DNA from: an uncultured Lachnospiraceae bacterium
Lineage (GTDB): Bacteria > Bacillota > Clostridia > Lachnospirales > Lachnospiraceae
DNA length: 40,150 bases
NCBI GenBank assembly: GCA_905203555.1
Contig: CAJKWK010000021.1
Coordinates: forward strand, 1-40,150
Reading direction: 5' to 3'
In this document: positions 7,228 through 15,200 of the stretch, piece by piece
Numbering within the stretch: the first letter of the stretch is position 1
Layout of the letters: each line of letters starts with the position of its first letter
The notes under the pieces: model-generated
Seen by the model: only the letters and a program-made list of their open reading frames with translations
Databases searched by the model: none
Told to the model about the DNA's origin: nothing
Program-made: the position numbers and the translations under genes

Positions 7228-7920
7228 ATGAAACGAGGAAAGAAATATATCGAAGCTGCAAAACAGATTGAGAGAGGAAACCTTTACGACAAAGAAGAGG
7301 GTATCGCTCTTGTAAAGAAAGCAGCAGTTGCAAAATTTGATGAAACAATCGAAGCTCACATCAGAACAGGCTGTGACGGACGTCACGCTGATCAGCAGAT
7401 TCGTGGTGCTGTTGTGCTTCCACACGGAACAGGTAAGACTGTTCGTATTCTTGTATTTGCTAAGGATGCAAAGGCAGAAGAAGCAAAAGCAGCAGGAGCA
7501 GATTTCGTAGGTGGAGATGAGTTGATCCCGAAGATTCAGAACGAAGGATGGCTTGACTTTGACGTAGTAGTAGCTACACCGGATATGATGGGTGTTGTTG
7601 GACGTCTCGGACGTGTACTTGGACCAAAAGGTCTTATGCCGAACCCGAAAGCTGGAACAGTTACTATGGATGTAACAAAAGCAATCAATGAAATTAAGGC
7701 TGGTAAGATTGAGTACAGATTGGACAAGACAAACATTATCCATGTGCCGATCGGTAAAGCATCCTTTACTGAGGAGCAGTTAGCGGACAACTTCCAGACG
7801 CTTATCGATGCAATTATCAAAGTTAGACCGGCAGCAGTAAAAGGTCAGTACCTGAAGAGTGTAGTTCTTACATCTACAATGGGACCTGGCGTAAAGCTGA
7901 ATCCGATGAAACTTCAGTAA
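7228..7920 (+). CDS. rplA: 50S ribosomal protein L1
   Basis: A 230-residue L1, the protein of the mobile L1 stalk that helps release deacylated tRNA and also acts as translational repressor of its own operon. Family signatures are visible: the MKRGKKY start, GTGKTVRILVFAKD, and the RNA-binding loop GRLGRVLGPKGLMPNPKAGT. ATG 7228 follows AAGGAGG. A strong GC-rich terminator begins 22 nt after the stop, so the rplK-rplA transcript ends here instead of reading on into rplJ-rplL. Confidence 0.97.
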   Translation: MKRGKKYIEAAKQIERGNLYDKEEGIALVKKAAVAKFDETIEAHIRTGCDGRHADQQIRGAVVLPHGTGKTVRILVFAKDAKAEEAKAAGADFVGGDELIPKIQNEGWLDFDVVVATPDMMGVVGRLGRVLGPKGLMPNPKAGTVTMDVTKAINEIKAGKIEYRLDKTNIIHVPIGKASFTEEQLADNFQTLIDAIIKVRPAAVKGQYLKSVVLTSTMGPGVKLNPMKLQ

Positions 7921-7941
7921 TTTGTAGAGAATAGAATATCT

Positions 7942-7990
7942 AAATCCCCCGGGAGACTTTATATAAAGTTTGCCGGGGGATTTCTTTTCT
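7942..7990 (+). terminator. Intrinsic terminator after rplA
   Basis: AAATCCCCCGG pairs with CCGGGGGATTT around a 20-nt loop that itself contains ACTTTATATAAAGT. T-rich sequence follows. It separates rplKA from the lipid-gene pair. Confidence 0.88.
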
Positions 7991-8044
7991 TATAATGTCT
8001 AAAGATAACTTCTTCTTCGGTTTCAAAGTAATAATTCGTACAGC

Positions 8045-8064
8045 CATAATATAGCATAATATAG
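8045..8064 (+). repeat. Perfect 10-bp tandem repeat with -10-like sequences
   Basis: CATAATATAG occurs twice without a gap. Each unit holds a CATAAT/TAATAT sequence that could act as a -10 box. It lies between two hairpins in the 280-nt gap between rplA and the PlsY-like gene. Confidence 0.55.
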
Positions 8065-8103
8065 GGCTCTTGCCTACTTTTGCTGCAGGCTGTTTTAACT
8101 GGA

Positions 8104-8129
8104 CTGCAAAATTGTTGCAGGCATTTTTT
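8104..8129 (+). terminator. Terminator-like hairpin upstream of the PlsY-like gene
   Basis: CTGCAA (8104-8109) pairs with TTGCAG (8115-8120), then GCA and six T. It lies about 75 nt before the next gene, so it would act as an attenuator or end a short upstream RNA. No other gene is seen between 7991 and 8202. Confidence 0.45.
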
Positions 8130-8202
8130 CAATATGTTAAACTGACAGTACTTACTTAAAAATCATTAAATCAAAATTTATTCCGGGAAAGTGGGTTGTT
8201 TT

Positions 8203-8805
8203 ATGGAATATGGATATTTATTTTATATTGTGATTGGCTTTTTGTCGGGAAGCATTCTCTTTGGAAGGATTATTCCGTTTCTTTTTAAAAAAGTTGATGT
8301 GATGCAGGAGTCTGATGACGGAAATCCCGGCGCATTTAATGCGTTTGCGTGCGGTGGACCGGGCTGCGGATTTCTGGCATTGTTTTTTGATCTCTTAAAG
8401 GGAGCACTCCCAATTATGCTATGCAAATCTCATATTGGAATAGAATCTTGGTTATTTACATTTGTAGTTGCAGCGCCTGTATTTGGACATGCGCATTCTA
8501 TTTTTAATAAAGGGAAGGGCGGAAAAGGGATTGCTGTATCGTTTGGTGTGTTGTTAGGATTGCTTCCGATTTGGCAGCCGTTAGTCCTGCTTGCTGTCTG
8601 TTATATACTTTTTCTTATTGCAATACCGGCAAAATCTGATACGAGAAAAAGTATATATGCGTTTTTTGTATTTGGAATTGGCAGTTTATTTGTTGTGAAA
8701 TACAGGACGATTATGTGTGGCTGTATATTGATTGCCGGTATCGTAATCCATAAGCACTATCTGAGTGCGATTGCATGTGAACACGATCGGGAAAAAGAGC
8801 TATGA
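8203..8805 (+). CDS. PlsY-like glycerol-3-phosphate acyltransferase homologue (divergent)
   Basis: A 200-residue membrane protein of the PlsY family, enzymes that transfer acyl groups from acyl phosphate to glycerol 3-phosphate at the start of phospholipid synthesis. It has about five helices and recognisable versions of the three family motifs: SGSILFG (residues 15-21), GNPGAFN (40-46) and FNKGKGGKG (101-109), plus FDLLKG (62-67). Motif 1 lacks the usual proline, motif 2 reads DDGNPGAFN where most have GSGNPGATN, and motif 3 has GHAHSIF instead of GHxFPVF. The housekeeping PlsY may therefore be elsewhere. ATG 8203 is chosen; a GTG at 8191 is in frame. It lies 12 nt before the glycosyltransferase, so the two form a membrane-lipid gene pair. 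Confidence 0.78.
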   Translation: MEYGYLFYIVIGFLSGSILFGRIIPFLFKKVDVMQESDDGNPGAFNAFACGGPGCGFLALFFDLLKGALPIMLCKSHIGIESWLFTFVVAAPVFGHAHSIFNKGKGGKGIAVSFGVLLGLLPIWQPLVLLAVCYILFLIAIPAKSDTRKSIYAFFVFGIGSLFVVKYRTIMCGCILIAGIVIHKHYLSAIACEHDREKEL

Positions 8806-8817
8806 GTAAAGGAAGGA

Positions 8818-9972
8818 ATGGTGGATTCGATGAAAGCCTTAATATTATCCTGTAATACAGGCGGCGGTCACAATTCTGCGGCAAAAGCGATTGCAGAAGA
8901 GATTCATGCACGCGGTGATGAAGCCTGTGTGTTAGACTACCTCTGTCTCGCAGGAAAGGGAGTGTCAAAATTAGTAGAAGACGGCTATGTACAGATCGTG
9001 AAGAAAACGCCTCTTTTATTTGGTCTGGTATATAAATTGGGAATGCTGATTAGCCGCATTACCAGGAAATCACCTGTTTATTATATCAACGGACGGATGG
9101 CGAAATATCTCGATAGTTACTTAAAAGAACATCCGGCAGATGTCTTGATTATGCCCCATCTTTATCCGGCGGAAACGGTTACTTATATGAAACGAAAAGG
9201 AATGGAACTCCCGCTGACAATTGCAGTCATGACGGACTATACTTGCATTCCGTTTTGGGAGGAAACAGACTGTGATCACTATATCCTGCCACATGAAGCA
9301 TTACGAAAATCTTGTATAAAAAAAGGAATCCCGAATGAGAAGATTCAAACATTTGGAATTCCGGTGGCGAAAAACTGTCGTCTTAAAATTAGTAAAGAGG
9401 AAGCTCGTAAAAAAATAGGACTGGACTTAAATGAAAAATATTTTTTGACAGCCGGAGGCAGTATGGGAGCCGGAGATTTTATAGAATTGATTAAAAAATT
9501 AGTTTCTAGTACAAATGTGGAAAAAATTCTCGCAGTTTGTGGTAATAATCGAAAGGCTGAACGAAAATTAAAAAAGGTGTTTAAAGAAGAATCTCGTGTT
9601 AATGTACTCGGCTTTACGGATCAGATGCCATTGTATTTAAGAGCTTGTGATGTGGTGTTTACAAAACCGGGCGGATTGACTTCTACAGAGGCAGCTGTTA
9701 TCGGCGTTCCGATTATTCATACAGCGCCGATTCCGGGCTGCGAAACAGTGAATCGTCGTTTCTTTATGCGTGCCGGTATGAGCTGGTCTGCAATTACCTT
9801 AAAAGGACAGATCAATAAAGGAATCCGGCTTATGAATGATCCGGAAGCTCAAAAAAAGATGATCGAATGTCAGAAAAAACAAATTCATGGAGAGGCAGTG
9901 GAAAAAATATATGAATTTATCCGTCTTCAATGTGCTTGTAATGTCGAAAAAATCTATTTGAAAGAAGTTTAG
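8818..9972 (+). CDS. MGDG synthase/UgtP-type glycosyltransferase
   Basis: A 384-residue GT-B glycosyltransferase. The N-terminal half has the MGDG-synthase signature CNTGGGHNSAAKAIAEE, followed by HLYPAETVTYM and a predicted membrane-facing DYTCIPFWEE region. The C-terminal half has the sugar-nucleotide site FTKPGGLTSTEAAV and the loop TAPIPGCE. Relatives such as UgtP make glucosyl-diacylglycerol, the anchor for lipoteichoic acid, or other galacto- and glucolipids. Its partner, the PlsY-like gene 12 nt upstream, fits a glycolipid pathway. The start is ambiguous between ATG 8818, GTG 8821 and ATG 8830; AAAGGA at 8808-8813 favours one of the first two. The sugar donor cannot be read from sequence. 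Confidence 0.87.
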   Translation: MVDSMKALILSCNTGGGHNSAAKAIAEEIHARGDEACVLDYLCLAGKGVSKLVEDGYVQIVKKTPLLFGLVYKLGMLISRITRKSPVYYINGRMAKYLDSYLKEHPADVLIMPHLYPAETVTYMKRKGMELPLTIAVMTDYTCIPFWEETDCDHYILPHEALRKSCIKKGIPNEKIQTFGIPVAKNCRLKISKEEARKKIGLDLNEKYFLTAGGSMGAGDFIELIKKLVSSTNVEKILAVCGNNRKAERKLKKVFKEESRVNVLGFTDQMPLYLRACDVVFTKPGGLTSTEAAVIGVPIIHTAPIPGCETVNRRFFMRAGMSWSAITLKGQINKGIRLMNDPEAQKKMIECQKKQIHGEAVEKIYEFIRLQCACNVEKIYLKEV

Positions 9973-10000
9973 AAAAGTTATAGAAAAAATAAAAAATGTC

Positions 10001-10029
10001 TTGACATTTCCTCGCGGTAGTGCTAATCT
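10001..10029 (+). promoter_or_regulatory. Promoter of rplJ-rplL
   Basis: Perfect TTGACA (10001-10006), a 17-nt spacer and TAATCT (10024-10029) with a TGC extended -10. The start should be near 10036, at the beginning of the L10 leader. Confidence 0.82.
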
Positions 10030-10035
10030 ATTATA

Positions 10036-10190
10036 GCAATTGACTGCCGAAGACAGCAGGTGCCGTTAGGCATAAGGATGAAAACGCCTGCCGAGGAAGA
10101 TATGGATTCTTAATGATAAGAACGAATTACGAACCTCTGTGTCTTTGGATACAGAGGTTTTTTAAGTCTCTGGACGCAGTCATCAAAATC
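10036..10190 (+). ncRNA. Ribosomal protein L10 leader (autoregulatory RNA)
   Basis: The region has the conserved features of the L10 leader: TGCCGAAGACAGCAGGTGCC, a variable arm, then AAAACGCCTGCCGAGGAAG, where GGCAGGCG-type pairing makes the kink-turn-like L10(L12)4 site. An intrinsic terminator follows (10132-10163). In the known mechanism free L10-L12 complex binds the leader and reduces rplJL expression, in Firmicutes probably by letting the terminator form. Exact ends are approximate. Confidence 0.88.
10132..10163 (+). terminator. Attenuator hairpin in the L10 leader
   Basis: AACCTCTGT (10132-10140) pairs perfectly with ACAGAGGTT (10151-10159) and runs into six T. It lies 49 nt before the rplJ start, so it decides read-through into rplJL. 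Confidence 0.88.
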
Positions 10191-10211
10191 TATAAGGAGG
10201 TGCACCAGGAC

Positions 10212-10745
10212 GTGGCAAAAGTTGAATTAAAACAACCAATCGTAGCAGCTATCGCAGAAGACATCAAAGACGCTCAGTCTGTAGTTCTTGTTGACTATCG
10301 TGGACTTACAGTAGCACAGGATACAGAACTTCGTAAACAGCTTAGAGAAGCTGGTGTTATTTACAAAGTATGTAAGAACACAATGATGAAGAGAGCATTC
10401 GAAGGAACAGAGTTTGCAGGTCTGGATGAGTATTTGGAAGGACCGAGCGCACTTTGTGTATCTAAGGATGATGCGACAGCTCCGGCAAGAATCCTTGCTG
10501 AGTTTGCTAAGACAGCAAACAAACTGGAGATGAAGGCCGGTGTAGTTGAGGGAACTGTTTATGATGTAGCTGGCTTGAATGAACTGGCTAAGATTCCGGC
10601 AAGAGAGGTATTGCTCTCCAGATTGCTTGGAAGTATGCAGTCGCCAATTACAAACTTTGCTCGTGTTATTAAGCAGATTGCTGAAAAGGACGGCGAAGTT
10701 GTAGCTGAGGCTCCGGCAGAGGAAGCTCCGGCAACAGAAGAGTAA
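10212..10745 (+). CDS. rplJ: 50S ribosomal protein L10
   Basis: A 177-residue L10, base of the ribosomal stalk; its C-terminal helix carries L7/L12 dimers. Visible features are SVVLVDYRGLTVAQDTELR, KVCKNTMMKRA and the hydrophobic-acidic tail ending EAPAEEAPATEE. The start is GTG 10212 (MAKVELKQP), with AAGGAGG at 10193-10199; an upstream in-frame ATG at 10113 lies inside the leader and before the attenuator, so it is rejected. Expression is controlled by the L10 leader directly upstream. rplL follows after 96 nt. Confidence 0.96.
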   Translation: MAKVELKQPIVAAIAEDIKDAQSVVLVDYRGLTVAQDTELRKQLREAGVIYKVCKNTMMKRAFEGTEFAGLDEYLEGPSALCVSKDDATAPARILAEFAKTANKLEMKAGVVEGTVYDVAGLNELAKIPAREVLLSRLLGSMQSPITNFARVIKQIAEKDGEVVAEAPAEEAPATEE

Positions 10746-10750
10746 GAAGT

Positions 10751-10776
10751 ACATGACCGCAGAAGCGGTGAGATGT
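10751..10776 (+). other. Hairpin without a T-run in the rplJ-rplL spacer
   Basis: ACAT-GA-CCGC, loop AGAA, GCGG-TGAG-ATGT forms a stem, and a smaller GCCG/CGGC hairpin follows at 10795-10808. There is no T-run, so it is not a terminator. A processing or stability element that helps set the L12 to L10 ratio is possible; this is inference. Confidence 0.35.
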
Positions 10777-10841
10777 AAAACGAAGAAAACAAAAGCCGGA
10801 CAATCGGCGAATACAAATTTTAAAAATGGAGGATATTAAAA

Positions 10842-11216
10842 ATGGCTAAATTGACAACAGCTGAAATGATTGAAGCAATCAAAGAGTTATCAGTATTAGA
10901 GTTAAATGAATTAGTAAAAGCATGTGAAGAAGAGTTTGGTGTATCTGCAGCAGCAGGTGTTGTAGTTGCAGCAGCAGCTGACGGTGGTGCAGCAGCAGAA
11001 GAGAAAGATGAGTTCGACGTAGAACTTGTTTCCGCTGGATCTTCTAAAGTAAAAGTTATCAAGGTTGTTCGTGAAGTAACAGGTCTTGGACTGAAAGAAG
11101 CAAAAGACCTTGTTGACAGCGCTCCGAAGGTAATCAAAGAGGGCGTATCCAAAGCAGAGGCTGAGGAACTGAAAGCTAAACTTGAGGCTGAAGGTGCAGA
11201 AGTTAACATAAAATAA
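10842..11216 (+). CDS. rplL: 50S ribosomal protein L7/L12
   Basis: A 124-residue L7/L12, present in several copies on the ribosomal stalk, where it recruits and activates translational GTPases. The N-terminal dimerisation domain (LTTAEMIEAIKELSVLELNE) is joined by an alanine-rich hinge (about residues 36-52) to the C-terminal factor-binding domain with KVIKVVREVTGLGLKEAK. ATG 10842 follows TGGAGGATATTAAAA. Codon use is highly biased. A strong terminator starts 20 nt after the stop. Confidence 0.97.
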   Translation: MAKLTTAEMIEAIKELSVLELNELVKACEEEFGVSAAAGVVVAAAADGGAAAEEKDEFDVELVSAGSSKVKVIKVVREVTGLGLKEAKDLVDSAPKVIKEGVSKAEAEELKAKLEAEGAEVNIK

Positions 11217-11236
11217 TTCAATTTATTGAATTGCGA

Positions 11237-11266
11237 ACATCCGGTCAGGTTTGACCGGATGTTTTT
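11237..11266 (+). terminator. Intrinsic terminator after rplL
   Basis: ACATCCGGTCA (11237-11247) pairs perfectly with TGACCGGATGT (11252-11262) around GGTT, followed by five T. It ends the rplJL transcript. Confidence 0.93.
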
Positions 11267-11289
11267 GAGTTACATAGAAAATGTCCTTT

Positions 11290-11334
11290 CTATATATTTA
11301 TCTATATATTTATTAGAGGTTATTTATTAGAGGT
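11290..11334 (+). repeat. Two overlapping tandem duplications that double the ribosome binding site
   Basis: CTATATATTTAT occurs twice in a row (11290-11301, 11302-11313). ATTTATTAGAGGT follows as two copies one base apart (11308-11320, 11322-11334). The second pair duplicates the AGAGGT Shine-Dalgarno sequence of the radical SAM gene. Confidence 0.75.
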
Positions 11335-11342
11335 GATTGGCC

Positions 11343-11939
11343 ATGACGAAAATTTTATACACGTATCAGGGAAATGTATATGCAAATCTGACGAACAAAT
11401 GCGACTGCAATTGCAGGTTTTGCATTCGTACACACCATCAGGGAGTGGGAGATGCTCAGACTTTGTGGCTGGAAAAGGAACCGGATCTGGAAGAAGTTAA
11501 GTCTGCGATTGATGAGTATGATTTTAGCGGAAAAGAAGAACTGGTATATTGCGGATATGGAGAACCAACCTGTGCGCTGGACGTATTGCTTGCATCTGCG
11601 AAATATGCGAAGGAAACATATGGGTTAAAGATACGGGTCAATACAAACGGCCTGGGGAATTTGTATCACCAAAGGGATATTGTACCGGAACTTGCCGAGG
11701 TGGTGGATGCGATTTCAATCAGCTTGAATGCGCCAACGAAAGAAGAATATATGGATGTAACCAGACCTCAGTTTGAAAACGCATATGAAGGGATGCTGGA
11801 TTTCGCAAAGGAATGTGGAAAAGTAATTCCTGATGTGAAGTTTACGGTCGTGGATGTGCTGACAAAAGAACAGATAGAGGCAAGCGGCAGACTTGCGGAA
11901 AGCCTGGGAATCCGGCTGAGGGTAAGACCGTTTGTGTAG
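11343..11939 (+). CDS. Radical SAM protein of the TatD-linked (TIGR04038-like) family
   Basis: A 198-residue radical SAM protein. The iron-sulfur cluster motif is Cys20-x3-Cys24-x2-Cys27 within NKCDCNCRFCIRT, with an extra Cys22 between. The glycine-rich SAM region follows as YCGYGEPT, and SLNAPTKEEY and RVRPFV match the later strands. The short length and N-terminal NVYANLTNKC agree with the small family usually found next to or fused to TatD nucleases, although no tatD is in this window. Its reaction is not known. ATG 11343 is chosen because GAGGTG lies 7 nt upstream; a TTG at 11337 is in frame. The gene lies alone between the rplL terminator and the rpoB promoter. Confidence 0.87.
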   Translation: MTKILYTYQGNVYANLTNKCDCNCRFCIRTHHQGVGDAQTLWLEKEPDLEEVKSAIDEYDFSGKEELVYCGYGEPTCALDVLLASAKYAKETYGLKIRVNTNGLGNLYHQRDIVPELAEVVDAISISLNAPTKEEYMDVTRPQFENAYEGMLDFAKECGKVIPDVKFTVVDVLTKEQIEASGRLAESLGIRLRVRPFV

Positions 11940-12006
11940 GAAAAGAACAATTACCACAAAAAGTGACGGTTGTCAAGAACTTTTTATGAAAAATCAAGAA
12001 ATACTG

Positions 12007-12036
12007 TTGACAGTGAAAAGAGTTTTATGCTATAGT
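12007..12036 (+). promoter_or_regulatory. Promoter of rpoB-rpoC
   Basis: Perfect TTGACA (12007-12012), an 18-nt spacer and TATAGT (12031-12036) with a TGC extended -10. It gives a leader of about 175 nt before rpoB. Confidence 0.82.
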
Positions 12037-12042
12037 AAAAAA

Positions 12043-12218
12043 TGCGCTATTATGGAAAGGTATACCATGTACAACGTGTTTTTGGCTATGGTATAGAGCT
12101 CTTTTCATTATATATAGAAGATTTGCGAAACAGAGATAAACGGGAAGTATGGATAACAGATAGAAAGTTCGCAGGGGGATCGTAACCCGTAAAAAAATAA
12201 ATGAGGAGTGAAACGTCA
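12043..12218 (+). promoter_or_regulatory. Structured rpoB leader
   Basis: TATACCAT (12061-12068) pairs with ATGGTATA (12088-12095) and is followed by GAGCTCTTTTC, a weak terminator-like arrangement. A second, long-range pairing joins ACGGG (12140-12144) to CCCGT (12186-12190) just ahead of the ribosome binding site. I do not recognise a named leader family. Confidence 0.45.
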
Positions 12219-15200
12219 ATGGAGAAAAACAGAATTCGTCCCATCACAAACGGAAAAAGTTCACGCATGAGCTATTCCAGACAAAAAGAAGTATTGCAGA
12301 TGCCGAATCTTATCGAAGTGCAGAAAAACTCATACGAGTGGTTTCTGGATGAAGGATTGAGAGAGGTATTTGATGATATTTCACCGATTGCTGATTACAG
12401 CGGTCATTTAAGTTTGGAATTTGTTGATTTCAGACTCTGCGAGGATGAAGTGAAGTACACAATTGATGAGTGTAAAGAGCGTGATGCAACATATGCCGCA
12501 CCTCTGAAAGTAAAGGTACGTCTTTACAACAAAGAGAATGATGAGATTAACGAACATGAAATTTTCATGGGAGATTTGCCGCTGATGACAAAGACAGGTA
12601 CTTTTGTGATCAACGGTGCAGAGCGTGTTATTGTAAGCCAGTTGGTACGTTCTCCGGGAATTTATTATGGAATCGCACATGATAAGCTCGGAAAAGAACT
12701 GTATTCCTCAACGGTAATCCCGAATAGAGGTGCATGGCTGGAGTATGAGACAGACTCCAATGACGTTTTTTATGTGCGTGTAGACCGGACGAGAAAGGTG
12801 CCGATCACAGTATTGATTCGTGCACTCGGAATTGGTACAAATGCTGAGATTCTTGAACTTTTCGGAGAAGAGCCGAAGATTCTTGCAAGTTTTGGAAAGG
12901 ACACTGCTGAGAGTTATCAGGAGGGTCTGTTAGAGCTGTATAAGAAGATTCGTCCGGGTGAGCCGCTCGCAGTGGATAGTGCAGAGAGCTTGATTACAAG
13001 TATGTTCTTTGATGCAAGACGTTATGATCTTGCTAAAGTAGGACGTTATAAGTTCAATAAAAAATTAATGCTGAAGAATCGTGTGACAGGACAGGTACTT
13101 GCAGAAGATGTGGTAAGTCGTGTTACCGGAGAATTGGTTGCTGAAAAAGGAACTAAGATTACGAGAGATTTGGCGGATCAGATTCAGAATGCCGCAGTGC
13201 CATATCTTTGGGTAGAAGGCGAAGATGAGTCCCGTAATATTAAGATTCTTTCTAATATGATGGTAGATCTGGAGTCAGTTGTAGACGTTGATCCGGCAGA
13301 AGTAGGCGTGACAGAGCAGGTATTTTATCCGGTTCTGGAAGGAATTCTGGAAGAGTCTGCAGGCGATATCGATGAATTGAAACGGATGATCAAGAGAGAC
13401 ATCCATGATTTGATTCCAAAGCATATTACAAAGGAAGATATCCTGGCTTCTATCAACTACAATATTCATCTGGAATATGGTATGGGTAATGATGATGATA
13501 TCGACCATTTAGGTAACCGTCGTATTCGAGCAGTTGGAGAATTGCTGCAGAATCAGTACAGAATCGGTCTGTCCAGATTGGAGCGTGTAGTTCGTGAACG
13601 TATGACTACACAGGATCAGGATGGTATTTCTCCACAGACATTGATCAATATTAAGCCGGTAACTGCAGCTGTGAAAGAGTTCTTTGGATCTTCTCAGTTG
13701 TCACAGTTCATGGATCAGAATAACCCGTTGGGAGAGTTGACTCATAAGAGACGTTTGTCTGCATTGGGACCGGGAGGTCTGTCTCGTGATCGTGCCGGAT
13801 TTGAGGTACGAGACGTACACTATTCACATTATGGAAGAATGTGTCCGATCGAGACACCTGAAGGACCTAACATTGGATTGATCAACTCACTTGCATGTTA
13901 TGCAAGAATCAATCAGTATGGTTTCGTAGAGGCTCCATATAGAAAGATTGATAAGACTGATCCGGCAAATCCGGTGGTTACAGAAGAAGTTGTATATATG
14001 ACAGCGGATGAAGAAGATAATTACCACGTAGCACAGGCAAATGAGCCTTTGGATGACGAGGGACACTTCATTCATAAGAACGTATCCGGTCGTTATCGCG
14101 AAGAGACACAGGAATACGAGAGAAATAAGTTCGACTACATGGACGTTTCTCCTAAGATGGTATTCTCTGTGGCAACTGCATTGATTCCTTTCCTGGAAAA
14201 TGACGATGCTAACCGTGCGCTGATGGGATCTAACATGCAGCGTCAGGCGGTTCCGCTTCTGTCAACAGAGGCTCCGGTTGTCGGTACAGGAATGGAAGTA
14301 AAAGCTGCCGTTGACTCCGGTGTTTGTATTGTTGCGGAGGAGGCAGGTGTTATAGAAAAATCTACGTCCACCGAAATTACGATCAGACAGGACGATGGTA
14401 CAAAGAAAAATTATAAATTGACAAAATTCCTGAGAAGTAACCAGAGTAACTGTTACAACCAGAGACCAATCGTTGATAAAGGCGAAAGAGTAGAAAAAGG
14501 ACAAGTAATTGCGGATGGTCCGTCAACTTCTATGGGTGAAATGGCTCTTGGTAAAAACCCATTGATCGGATTTATGACATGGGAAGGTTACAACTACGAG
14601 GATGCTGTACTGTTGAGTGAAAGACTGGTACAGGATGATGTATATACATCTGTTCATATTGAAGAATATGAGGCAGAAGCACGTGATACGAAACTGGGGC
14701 CGGAGGAAATCACAAGAGATATTCCGGGTGTCGGTGATGATGCGCTGAAGGATCTGGATGAAAGAGGTATCATCCGCATCGGTGCAGAGGTTCGTGCAGG
14801 AGATATTTTGGTTGGTAAAGTAACTCCGAAGGGAGAAACGGAACTGACAGCAGAAGAAAGACTGCTTCGTGCAATCTTTGGAGAAAAGGCGCGTGAGGTC
14901 AGAGATACTTCTTTGAAAGTACCTCATGGAGAATATGGTATTGTTGTAGATGCGAAGGTATTTACAAGGGAAAATGGAGATGAATTGTCTCCGGGAGTAA
15001 ATCAGTCTGTTCGTATTTACATTGCACAGAAGAGAAAGATTTCCGTTGGAGATAAGATGGCCGGACGTCATGGTAACAAGGGTGTTGTTTCCCGCGTGCT
15101 TCCGGTAGAGGATATGCCGTTCCTGCCGAATGGCCGTCCGCTTGATATCGTGCTGAATCCATTGGGTGTGCCGTCTCGTATGAACATCGGTCAGGTCTTG

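Noticed and set aside
10113..10211. N-terminal extension of rplJ from an upstream ATG
   Set aside because: It would begin ahead of the attenuator and add residues not found in any L10; the GTG at 10212 gives the normal protein.
13680..13850. Rifampicin-resistance changes in rpoB
   Set aside because: The cluster matches the sensitive sequence at the main resistance positions.
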